Origin: Motacilla alba alba
Lineage: Eukaryota > Chordata > Aves > Passeriformes > Motacillidae
Reading direction: 5' to 3'
Length of the DNA stretch: 64,000 nucleotides
NCBI RefSeq assembly: GCF_015832195.1
Contig: NC_052045.1
Location: 2,852,001 to 2,916,000 of the forward strand
Both the position numbers and the translations under genes were made by a program. Positions within the stretch are counted from its first letter, which is position 1; the number at the start of each line of letters is the position of its first letter. Below the pieces are notes generated by a model. That model made no database searches. It was given only the letters and a program-made list of their open reading frames with translations, and was not told the DNA's origin. Positions 1 through 10,557 of the stretch are shown here, piece by piece.

Positions 1-334
1 CCCTGAGCAGGCAGAGCTCTCTCCTGGATCTCTCTCTGGAATCTTGGGTCTGGTTTGGGGGACTCACAGGGAGAACCCCCAAAATGCAACCTTAAAAAAA
101 AACTTTCAGCAAATTAACACATGGGATTATCTTTGCCAAATGTGATTTGTTGCCAAAATATTGTCCCTGCTGTTGATCAGCTTTGCCGATTTATGAATAA
201 GTGCTGAGATCTCCATTCCAAATTTCTGATTTATGGAATATGACTTACAGGACTGATTTACCTTCGTGGAGCTGTGTCACAGTTGTGTGGGTGTTGTGAT
301 TATAAACTCCTGGTTTCAGAGATTCATGACTCAC

Positions 335-394
335 CTATCAAAATTGCTCTAATTGAAGCTGTTTTCTCTCAATTGCTTGGCTGGATCTGAAGGC
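335..394 (-). other. Possible exon, unproven (minus strand)
   Basis: Read on the minus strand, a long pyrimidine tract ending in CTTTCTCAG precedes base 394. After base 335 comes a near-consensus donor, TAG|GTGAGTC. The 60 bases between are open in one frame for 18 codons and then hit TGA TAG just before the donor, so at best this is a terminal coding exon or a non-coding exon. I recognise no protein family. Chance pseudo-exons of this quality are expected in 64 kb, hence the low score. Confidence 0.12.
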
Positions 395-1695
395 CTGAGA
401 AAGGCAGAAAAAGAGTGACTTTAGCACGGGTCTTATTCTGCACATGGGATTAAGATTATTTTGAGTTTAAAATGTTGAAGATGCTTAACATATGATATTG
501 CAGAAGTTTCCCTGCCTCTGCTTTTGTTTCTCCAGAGAGACAGTGATTAGCCTAGACCAAAGTCCAGCAAGTGATTTTTATTCATGAACGTCTTTATGAA
601 TTCTCTACAAATGCAGCCCTAATCAACCCTGAGAAGTGCTTAATTTGCACAAAAAGCTACACAGTCATTATCCTGCACTGCCAAACATTTGTTTCTGCAT
701 TAAGCTCATTTCAGCTTATTCCATGTGTGCTTCCAGGTCTCTGCAGAATTCCATCTGTGCTCCAAAAGTTTCAGAGGCAGCTCTGAGGTGATGGCATGGA
801 GCAGGCTCTGGGGTGGGTGTTCCAAGCAAAACCCTGGACAGCAGGCAGCAGCCAATGCAACCCTGGATAAAATCTTTAAGGGGGCATCTGGCTTTCTATT
901 TTATGTGTGTAGTTGTAAATCTGGCGATTAATTATTATATTAGAGACATAATCCTAGATAGTGGTGGGTAGAGACCAGACTGTCTGGCCAAAATGATGAG
1001 AAAAGTTTACAGTGCTGTTTGTGGAAGAAAAAATCCAAACAAAAACCGAAAGCCAGCCCTTCCTTCTGCTCCTGCTCTCTCTCAAAGAGTAATTGTGAGA
1101 AGGGGGTAAAAGTCCTATGTAGGGCAAACCTGAGAATATATTAAAGTGTCTCCTAGGAAATGTGCACCTCCCTCTTTAATTTGTCTTAGTGGCTTGGCAA
1201 GGGTACAGATGGGGCTAAGTCATTTGAGAATGGAGTAGTTTAATGATCTGCTTTTAAAAGAAGCTTAATAAAGTTTGTTGTTAGCTTCTGTATCTTGCTG
1301 AAAAGGTTGAGAAAGAACTGTAGGAATTTGCCTTCTTTTAATTAATTTTATTTCTTTTCTATAATACTCAGCTAGGAAGGGAGTTGAATTATTCTATTAG
1401 ATTTTGAGGGGAGGCAGTTACTGAAATGGAGATCGAAACAAGAGAATACATTAAAATAATTATTACTCTGGTGGATTTGGCATGCCCACTTGCTGGAGGC
1501 AGGGAGGCCAACAGATTGCTTCAGGTAACATTAATAAACCCAACAACACATTTGTTCTTGGCAGCACGGGCAGGGAGTAGGTGCCATGGTGCCATAGGAG
1601 GTTTAGGAGGATGACATTTTTGTTGCTGACATCATTAACCTGGTAAACCAAATTAAAGGATTGAAACACATTGGGAAAACTTCAGCTTGATTCTC

Positions 1696-1715
1696 AAAAA
1701 AAAAAAAAAAAAAAA
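1696..1715. repeat. Poly-A run (20 bases)
   Basis: Uninterrupted homopolymer of 20 A. No retrotransposed gene body is recognisable immediately upstream, so I treat it as a simple repeat and not as the tail of a processed pseudogene. Confidence 0.95.
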
Positions 1716-3278
1716 GAGAAAATGCCCCAAAAGAATCTCAGCTGTTAGGAGGTATCAGAAAATTAATTTTTGGGTTTTTTTAAGTTGTGATAGACTTTTG
1801 GAATGAAAAGCTTTTTATATTTTGTTTGTTTTGCTTTTTAAATCCCAAACTATTGTGATTTCTTAAAACATTTTTTAGAAGCTATTAGCTATCCTTTCAA
1901 ACCCCAAAATGGAAACTGTGTTACACTGTGGGAGTGACACAGGAAATCCTCCTGACAGGTTGTTGTTGATTCTTGGCTGGTTTCTTGTGTGTAGGAGTGG
2001 ATGTGGCTGCTTTTGCACCTCAGCAATGTAAAGCCATGCTCATTGAGCTTGGAAAACAGTCAGGAAAAAGGGCAAAACTTTCAAACTGTTGCCACTGCAA
2101 TTTTCAGCTTTGGGAGTACTGAATTTCACTGTCCTGGGATGCTGATGTTGTGTGAAAAAGTGGGCTGGGGTTTCTTTTACCTGTTTCTTCCATCTGTGGA
2201 GCACATCTGGTTATGGTGAGCTAACTCACTGCTTTGGTCTTAATTACTTGTTAAATAATTAACTGTTTGTGGACCGAAAGTCTTAAATAAAATGAAATTA
2301 ATACCATTTCTTAGTAATCTTGCAGGAGTTTTGCCAGGAGTGAGTGCCTGGTGTTCATCTGTCAGAGAGGTTAGTTCAGCAGTCGAGTTAATGTCAAGCC
2401 AAGGTAGAACAGCACATTCTTCCTTTTATCCTTTGAAAACAATGCCATTTCCTCAGAGTTCCTCCTTCTCTGTGGGGGTTGTTGCTGTTTTCCATCACCC
2501 AGATAGAACCTGGAAATGTCTTGTCTGGTCATTTTTTACGAGGGTTGAACGCCGCTCTCTGGAAGATGCTTAATAACGAGTGCTTTGTGCCAGAACCCGT
2601 GGGGCGGTGGGGACGCGTCACTCTGAAAAATGTGGGCTGCAATTTCAGGAGTCAGTCAAGGAGGCTGGAAGGATTGCTGCCAGATGCAGTGAAATCAATG
2701 CAGAGAAGCATTTCACATTTCATACTTTATTTAGATTGATCACAGCGGGCTCCGTGGAATCATGTTCTGTGCCACAGAATTGTCTTTCACTGGAGCTTGT
2801 CAGCCAGGCAGACAAATCACTTGAAAATGTGTAGGGTTTGGGAATCTCTCTTCATTTAACGATTTACACAGAAATCATTTGGGATCGTTAGCAGGGTTTC
2901 CAGCGATGTTTGCCAGAGTTTCCTCCCTAGCCAGAGTGAATTGTAACCATCACTTTCTAGAGGCACTCTCTGAAAGATTGATTGCTGCACTCAAAGCAAT
3001 TCCACTCATGAAATGAACCTCTGGATAAAGCTCACAAATTCAGGGTTTTCTCATTCTATTTTAGTCATGAAAAATACTCTTCTTTAATGTTTATAGTGGA
3101 CAAAAATGACAGATATAATAAAGTCTATTAATAAGGAATCAAATATGTAGCAACTCTTTGACATCTATTTTTGATTTGATCTCCACGTTGTAATAAAGTC
3201 CCAGTTTGGGTTATGTCAACCAATTAAAACTGAGATTGTGTCCAACTTTGAACCCATTTGTCAGCACCATCAAAATTC

Positions 3279-3294
3279 TTTTTTTTTTTTTTTT
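3279..3294. repeat. Poly-T run (16 bases)
   Basis: Uninterrupted run of T, followed after ATCAAAAG by 20 bases and then a strong donor-like AAG|GTGAGT at 3321-3326. The T run could therefore serve as a polypyrimidine tract, but a 20-base exon on this evidence alone is speculative. Confidence 0.9.
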
Positions 3295-4930
3295 ATCAAA
3301 AGAAAGTCACATCCGTGGCAAGGTGAGTTAGAAGAATATTCTACAACCATATAAAAGTTAATAATTATCCTAAGCCCTTGAGTTTCCACTTCATTCTGTG
3401 CAGGATTTTCTGATTCCTTTTGCACTTCCCACAGTCCCTGACCACGCAGATAGCAGAGTTACTGGAAAAGGGTGGTACTGCTCTAGTAGAAGTTTGAATT
3501 AATTGTCAAAGGATACCTAATTTAAGCATTTTCATTATCATTTTACTCTGTGCTTTATGAGTTTGCAATAACAGGGTGGGTGAAATAGCACTGGAAAGCC
3601 AATATTATTCCCCCATCCAACTGTTAATAAAAGACCTCCTTGAAGTACACAGTAATCCATTGTAAATGGATTGTAAATCGTAATTGGTGATCTGAAAATC
3701 CACTACAAATGAAATTTACTTGTAGGTTTATAATACTTTGTGATGTTTATTCCGCGCTAATCACACTGTGTCACTAATCTGAGTGATTTTAGATTTGATA
3801 ATAAATTGTTAATCCCATAGCAGACTGTGTTTGATAAGACATCTCTGCCAGTATATTAAAGGGATTATTTTCCTTAAACAGAAATCATTGGGATCACAAG
3901 ATGAGCTATCTTTAGAAGAAGCAAGGATTTTGAGTTTCTCAGCTGTTGATGGTGGTTCCCCAGGGGAAAAATACAGGGAAGCTATAGAAGGTTTGCTTTG
4001 GGATTTTTTTTTTCCATTTTTATTGTATAGCTGCCAGTTCAAGCTAAAATCTCCCCTGCTCTGTTTGGTGCCAATAATTTCTCAATTTTCACATTATTGT
4101 GTTTGTAGTTTTTGCATCTACTTTGGAATCAACAAGTCACAGCTGATTCTACATTTTATGAAAACAGAGAAATTGCCCCTGCCATTCATGAAAAGTTCCT
4201 ACCAGAAACGTAATTCTGGAAAACCCAAACATCACCAACACGGTTTTGTCATGAACATACAAAACACATGTAGGTTTTTCAGGTATAGTAGGTTACATGA
4301 ATCAGTTTTTCTTGTAAGAACCCTTCTTCGGAAGGAAATTTGGTGCAGCTTTGTAACGTTTGAGACGAGTTGTCATGGAAATGCAAAGCTCAGTGATGTT
4401 TTTCAATAGTGCTGATTGGTTCAGAGAAAATATTTTGACACCATGTTATTTTCAACTTGAAAACTTGGTTAAAAAACATCTTAACATTGTTGTGTAAAGT
4501 CAAGAGCAAAGGAGAGGCAGTCTAACGCAGCTGTCATGATAATACATTACCTTTCCACAAGTTTGGAAATGGATTATTGTTGCTATGGCATCAGATAACA
4601 GGAGAAGCCACCATGACTGCTGGAGTTGCTCAGCAAAACAACAAATAAGCCCCTGCTTATTCTGGTGGAAGAAGTGTTTTACATTTGCCCCGCTTTTTAT
4701 ATCCAGCATTCCACGTTGTGTTGATCCTCCATGTGCCACCTTAGAATAAAAATGATTGAAAAGGATTATTCCAATTTAGGTTTTTTTTTTTTTAGTCCAA
4801 CAATTTCTAATGTGATCCATCACATTATTTTACTCCAGTAAAGAGGAAGAATGACAAGGAAGAGTTGAAATTCAGTTATTTTATCAAAGTGCAGTAAGGC
4901 TGTGTAACGTGTTTGGCTTGATGTGTCTGC

Positions 4931-5000
4931 TTAGAATATCCTGAGCTGGAAGGGACCCACAAGGATCATCCAAGTTCTGGCCTGAAGGTCTTTACAGCTC
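4931..5000 (-). mobile_element. CR1 LINE fragment, 3' end
   Basis: The plus strand reads GAATATCCTGAGCTGGAAGG, then GACCCACAAGGATCATC. This is the reverse complement of the CR1 3' untranslated region close to its terminus, so the element points to the minus strand. Only about 70 bases can be aligned by eye before similarity fades (TTCTGGCCTGAAGG). The copy is severely 5'-truncated, as usual for CR1 in birds. It has no coding capacity. Confidence 0.75.
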
Positions 5001-7071
5001 TTCCCCAGTTTTGTCCCCCAGCATTTTACATGTGATGTAAATGACTGGAATTCCACTGACCCAGTAAAATCATTCTGAATTAAGGTAGGTAGAAATTGTG
5101 CTGAGATTCATAGAGTTTGAAATTTGACTGTGTTCTGTTGAAGCCTGGGCTGGGTACTTATTGCATGGGTTTGGTTTTTTTGGTTGGTTGTTGTTTTTTT
5201 TTTCCTTTTTATAAGTGCAATATAAATATCTGGAAATTAGTAGGAGCTAAAACTCCATGTTGTCTGCAGGGAAGGGAGAGAGAACCTTTCCCATTCTGAC
5301 CCTGCAGGCTTTAATCATCAGGCTGAAAGCAGCAATACAAGTTAGCCATGAGATGAGCTTGATTTGCTCGTGAGATTTTGATGTGGTAATTTGGTAATGT
5401 GGCATTTCTTGATGTGGTTATTTGGTAATGTGGCATTTCTATAGTGAATTGGTTAGTGTTGTTCCTGTGCTCCAGGTGGGAGGGCTGCAGCACAGCCAAA
5501 GGAGGATTGAGGTGATTTTTGGCAGAGCTCAGACAGGAGGGGAGGTGTGGGGTTTCCTTATCCTACAGGCTCAGAAGCGGCCCGTGGAGAGAGCTGGCAT
5601 TCTATACAAGAATATATAGAATATCTCATTTATATTCCATACAAGAGTGACAAAACTAAACCCAGTTCTTAAAGTCTCGTCCCCCTCTTGTCCCTCCCTT
5701 GAAAAGAAAGTTGTCACACCCCAACATGTGGTGGAATCAGTTTCCACGTGTGGAAGGTGCCCCTCTGTGGCCTCTTTTACAACAATGATGTTCCAAAAGG
5801 TTTTCAGACCTTCTCTGGATGCCTTGAAAGATGAAGGACAGGGCAGATTGTATTATTCTAGTAACTTGTAGTTCAAGGGAATATATATTAAGATGCAAAG
5901 GCCTTAATTGGAAGGTGTGTTGGCTGTGAGAGAAAAGAGAATATTTGCTACAATTGGTATTTTCACAACACCCTGGTTATCCATAGGAATTCCTTCACCC
6001 TTTCAGTTGTGATTGCCCATGCAGAGGAGGAAAGAGCAGTGTTTGCAGGGTGTTTCACTGTTTGTTAAGAGCTCAAATCCTTGACCTCTCCTGGCTGCAC
6101 AAGCCCAGTGAGGATGGCTGAGGTTGCCTGATCTGGTGTGGAAATGATGTTATTAATGCTCCAGCCGGAATTCTCCACCTCCACTTCACCCACGACATAT
6201 TATTTATGCCCTGTCTTGTAATGTAAAACACTGCCAGGTTGGGAACTTCTGGTCCTTCTGATCAGTTCTTTTGAGTTTTTCTTCTGATCTTTGTATGATT
6301 TCTGTCTTGCTGTGATGTAGAATTATGGGACTAACAACTTTGAAACTAATCTCCTGGCTTACTCTCACATTTGTGCAATGGTGAAGCAGAAGAAATGCAG
6401 AAGATTAAATGAAAGCTCAAAGTAGATCCCAATCCAGCTTAATAATGTATTTTATTATTTTATAGAATTCTTATGGAGTAAAGGTAAAAATAAATAGCGC
6501 TGAGCTGGGTTAGAAATATCAGGAAAGTAATCTAGGAGTGAACAAAAAGAAATCTTTGATCACTTTGGCTAGCAAACTTCAGTTGCACTTTAGTACATCT
6601 GGATTTCAATTCACCCCTCATCCGAGCAGCTGGAAATAGATTTCATTTTAGGGTTGTGCAGCAGCTCCCTTCCAGAGTTTGTCTCTTGAGTAAACTTGAA
6701 GCATTGCTAAATATTGTATATAATAGATTGCAGTGTCTGCAAGGGACGCAGGACTTCAGCCTCAGTGGCTTGAGTAGTTGTAATGAATGTATGTACAGTA
6801 AGGAAGAGTAAAGGATTCCAGATACACAGGGGAAACTGCACAACAGCAGCCCAGATAAAGATTTGCAGCTCAGGCTCCACCAGCAAGTGCTGCTGCCTCG
6901 CCTCTGACCTCCCTCCTCCTTCCAGTATTTGTTTTTCATGTGCAGAATGTTTGGCAGGACAAGGAAGCGGTAAATATCCCTTTTATTTATTCACTGGAAG
7001 ATAATAAAAAGAAATTTAATGAAAATGCCATATTTTCTAATCTTTGAAAGGGGACAAACTTCCCTGGGTTG
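5001..7071. other. Single-copy non-coding DNA, no gene recognised
   Basis: Apart from the 31-bp tandem duplication at 5380-5440, I see only AT-rich unique sequence with short random ORFs (under 100 codons). Small AT-rich palindromic pieces occur around 5610-5640 (repeated ATATAGAATAT-like words). No splice-bounded ORF or RNA gene stands out. Confidence 0.6.
5380..5440. repeat. 31-bp tandem duplication, two copies
   Basis: Copy 1 is 5380-5410 and copy 2 is 5411-5440. Both begin GATGTGGT and contain TTTGGTAATGTGGCATTTCT. They differ by a single A/T substitution near position 9 of the unit, so the duplication is recent relative to the surrounding CR1 fragments or has been kept homogeneous. Confidence 0.95.
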
Positions 7072-7245
7072 TGAGGCCCTGGCACAGGTGCCCAGAGCAG
7101 CTGTGGCTGTCCCTGGGTCCCTGGCAGTGCCCAAGGCCAGGTTGTCCCTGGGAGCACCCTGGGACAGTGGAAGGTGTCCCTGCCATGGCAGGGGAAGGAA
7201 TGGGATGAATTTTGATGCTCCTTCCAACCCATTCTGTGATTTTAC
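7072..7245 (+). mobile_element. CR1 LINE 3' end
   Basis: The sequence starts GAGGCCCTGGCACAGG and passes through AGCTGTGGCTGTCCCTGG and CAGTGCCCAAGGCCAGG. It ends CTTCCAACCCATTCTGTGAT, the typical CR1 3' untranslated region and terminus in plus orientation. About 170 bp are retained and everything upstream is lost by 5' truncation, so no ORF2 coding sequence remains. Similarity to the consensus I remember is high, making this one of the younger CR1 copies here. Confidence 0.92.
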
Positions 7246-8556
7246 TAATAAAACCAACATACCTTTTTATGATTTTAATAGAGAAAAACATTTAGCTTCA
7301 TAAGTCTTTTTATATTTTTCTTTTGCAGTGTAAGACCCTTAAAAAAATCCAAGGCATTTTGTGAGGCAATTAACTAAAATAATTCCTCAAAGCATTTTTG
7401 CCCTGAATGTTGTGGTTATAATACTAATATTAGTTTGCAAATTTTTAGCAGTTTTATGCAGAACTGTTCCAGCTGTTAATCACACCTTACCTATAAAATG
7501 TATTAGCAAAATAAAGTCTGCTGCCAGAGCAAGACTTTCTGTGTCTCCAAATTCAGGTCATTAAAGAAAAGGAAAAAAAAAAACCCACCCAGCTGATGCA
7601 ATAAAGGTTGAAATAGCACTGAGGAAGCAGTTTGCTTCCAGTGAGGCTTATGAGGCTTGACAGGGGGTTTGATGAGTCAGTGAATGGTTGGAAATTCTGG
7701 AGGTGATGCTGTGTAGGGAGGGCAGGCAGTGACATTGGCATCCTGAGCTGGGAGGAGCAGCACTCCTGGAAACAGGAAATGTTGGATTGCTCCTCTTGAA
7801 GGAGCAGAAAATCCATCTAAATCCATCTAAATCCATCTAAAACATCTGCACTGCCTTCAGTGCAAACATCTGGAGAACTTCTCTCTCATAGGAACTGCAG
7901 TAATCGCTGTAATGCTTGACTTTATACCTTTTGGCTCTGTTTATTGGTGCCTCCTTATCCTCACCATGGGGTTTTTTTCATTGGTTTTTGTTGTTGTTGG
8001 ATTGTTGTTGTTGGATTTTTTTTCTCCTGAAGTTTTCAATCTGCTCCGATTAAAGAATCCCTTGGAAACAGGAAATTCTCAGCTGTACCAAGGAGATTTC
8101 TCCTAAAAAAAACCATCCTCTTGAGAAAAGTAAATTGATAGTTTGCAGAAAATGCACTTTAAATTAAATTTTTTCTGGCACTTTTAGAAGATGTGAAAAA
8201 AAAAAGAAATTAAGTTACTCTTCTTTATGTTGGGGTTTAAAAATATTGCTTAATATTGTGCATGGTTCTAAAATAAATTTTGGTATAGTCCAGAATTCAA
8301 CAAAGAGAAAAGATGAAGTGACATGCTGCCCAGAAACAGTGGGTGCAAACCCACATTTCTGTAACTACAATAAAATTCAGGTTTTGGTGTTCACAGAAAG
8401 CAGCTCACTGAATTAAAAATAGAATTTAAAAAAAAGCATTTAAAACGTATCAAATGAATTAAAACTCTGGCAAAAAAATTCTGGTTTCTTGTATAAATAT
8501 GCTTTCTTTTATGAATACCAAAATATCTCAGTTACTTCCCATTTTGAATGTCAGAT
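7246..8556. other. Non-coding DNA with a 10-bp triplicate
   Basis: Unique AT-rich sequence. At 7320-7560 it is rich in ATTA/TAAT words and free of simple repeat, a texture often seen in conserved non-coding DNA, but conservation cannot be judged here. T/G-rich low complexity occurs at 7970-8025. No gene is recognised. Confidence 0.55.
7811..7840. repeat. 10-bp tandem repeat, three perfect copies
   Basis: The unit ATCCATCTAA is repeated three times without a mismatch and is followed by a partial, altered copy (AACATCTGCA). Period 10 is close to one helical turn. Confidence 0.95.
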
Positions 8557-8638
8557 TTATCTGGTAAATATTATCTGGCCAATATTATCTGGTAAATGTT
8601 ATCTGGTAAATATATCTGGCCAATATTATCTGGTAAAA
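8557..8638. repeat. 14-bp minisatellite, six copies of two alternating types
   Basis: The unit is TTATCTGGTAAATA (type A) or TTATCTGGCCAATA (type B). The copies start at 8557, 8571, 8585, 8599, 8613 and 8626 in the order A, B, A-variant, A, B (one base short), A-variant. The order suggests duplication of a multi-unit block and not only single-unit slippage. A near-duplicate of GGGACTGATTCT follows at about 8655-8685. Confidence 0.93.
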
Positions 8639-10542
8639 CCCCTCTCTGATAGTTGGGACTGATTCTTTGTGGGACTGATTCTGATTATTCTTTATCACCC
8701 ATTCAATTAATGGAATGAGAACTTTCACCATTAAAAGATTCACCTGGTTGAGGGGGGGAGGATTCTTCTCTTACGAGCTGCTGCAAAGCCTTGAGAAAAA
8801 CACAGAAAATTTGTTAAGCTTAGCTGAAGTTAAAGAATGTACATCTTTTTCAAAGTTTCATCCTGTAGAATCTCAGCTGCCAGTCTTGACAGTCCCAGAT
8901 GTCATTATGGCAAACTGCATGGATAGAAGTAATTTTTTTCCTGCACCTCTGTATTTGACTAATTCCCTCTCTCACTATTTTTTGTGATTAAGGCTCAGCA
9001 ATTAAAATTTACAACCATGGTTTTCTGTGAGGCTTCCTATTCCCATGAACTAAGAAGAAGAAAAAAAAAAAAGAAAAAATGAAATTCTCATCATAAAAAT
9101 GAGCAATAACAGCATAATTAGTGCTTGGTACCATAATTGCAAGGCATATTAGAAGTGCACTTGATGGCATTGTATTATTACTTTGTACACATAAAAGCTG
9201 CAAGACCAAGCCAATAAGCTTAAATAATGGTTCTGCTGAAGCTCCTCAAGCTCCAGCCTGTGCCAGGCAGGTGGCTTGGGGTTTTTTTTAGGATGTACTG
9301 ATGATATCCCTGAGCTTGTGTGGAGAACTTGAAGGCGCAGTTCATCAGCTTGGCTCCACACTCCCTTCTGCACTGAGTTTGTGACCAGAGTTCATGTGTT
9401 TTTATCCCTTGGGAATGTGCATTCCGTGTGCTTTGTTTCCATCCCTGTGAGCTGAGGAATATTTGGAGTGCTGGAAGTCCCATGATTTAATCTGGAGATC
9501 ACATCAAACGTGCAAATGGTCTCAGACTGAGCGTTGAGGAATTTATGGGGTGAGGTCCCCATTGCATAAAAAAAACCTCAAAAAACCCTCAGCTGATAAT
9601 CTTGCACAGCATGATCCATCCAAGGTAGAGAGAGGCTTTTATTTCTCAAATTAAAATCTTATTGAGGTACAGATAAAAATGAATGCTGGCCCCAGGGGTG
9701 AATGAGTTATTTGTGTGATAAAAATGGACAAATGTAATCATCAGATGTTTTAGCAGCGCTGAGAAGTTTACAGTTGTTTTGTGTAGTTGCTCTTTCTTTT
9801 ACTGAGATTCTAAGTAAGGAAAAAAAAAATACATAAAAGAGACACATCTCTCATAAAGCTTTTACCATTTTTTATGTTATTTCCTATTGACATAAGAATG
9901 TGTTTGGTTTTTCAAAAGCAGTGACCTAAAATGAAAGGCAGAGTGCTGTGGCCTGTCACTTTGGCCTCTCACATTGACCATTCTGTCTCCAGGGCTCAGC
10001 AAAGGGAGCTGAAATTGAAATTATCTGTCCAAGGAGAAAAAGAAAAAGACTCGGAGGCTTTAGATTTTTTTTGTCATTGACTTTCTTATGTCTATATATT
10101 CTTGTCCTGGAATCATTTTAGTATTCTATTTTTTAAAGGTTACAAAATTTTCCTTTACTTGGAAAACACTGAAGCAAGAACAACCAACATTCCAGTGATC
10201 AGAGCACACATTTGGGTGCCACTCATTTGTTACCACTCAAATCCCCAGTAGAAATCAAGCCCTATAACAAGCCCCACCAATTTTCCCTCTCTGTTCTAGG
10301 AGACTCTTCTTCCAACTTAAAATGTCTTTGTTTTTCTGAATCTTTTGGGCCACTATATCTAACAAAACCTACTGGGAAATTTTGCTCCTGGCATTATTTA
10401 TGGTTGTGGGCATTTAAACACTGATATCCGTGTGTTTGGAGCATTAATGAACAGTTCTCAAATTCAAGCTACGTGGAAAAGTAATTATGTGGGTCACTGA
10501 TTAGGGAGTCTCCCTGGCAAAGTTGGAAATCGTCTTGAAAAA

Positions 10543-10557
10543 GGTGATTTAATCACC
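10543..10557. other. Perfect 15-bp dyad, possible factor-binding site
   Basis: GGTGATTTAATCACC is a perfect inverted repeat with 7-base arms around one central base. The half-site TGATT/AATCA resembles homeodomain recognition words. It sits in a repeat-free block containing further ATTA words (AAGTAATTATG at 10479, GATGATTAGAC at 10654). A regulatory role is inference from sequence texture only. Confidence 0.3.

Larger units (their letters stand above)
1..4930. other. Single-copy non-coding DNA, no gene recognised
   Basis: This stretch is AT-rich with scattered stops in all frames. The only ORF of note is 192 codons on the plus strand at 3831-4409. It contains no domain I recognise, and its hydrophobic middle is a T-rich tract. 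A 20-base A run lies at 1696-1715 and a 16-base T run at 3279-3294. A possible short minus-strand exon at 335-394 is listed separately. Nothing else is supportable. Confidence 0.6.

Noticed and set aside
1696..1715. Poly-A tail of a processed pseudogene
   Set aside because: No gene-like sequence, stop-disrupted or otherwise, precedes it, and no flanking duplication is visible.
3279..3326. 20-base micro-exon after the T run with an AAG|GTGAGT donor
   Set aside because: The sequence between the T run and the donor has a weak AG context (ATCAAAAG), and a 20-base exon with no other support is not credible enough.
3831..4409. 192-codon plus-strand ORF
   Set aside because: No recognisable domain, a Phe-rich centre from a T-rich tract, no upstream promoter or splice evidence, and only mildly unlikely by chance over six frames of 64 kb.
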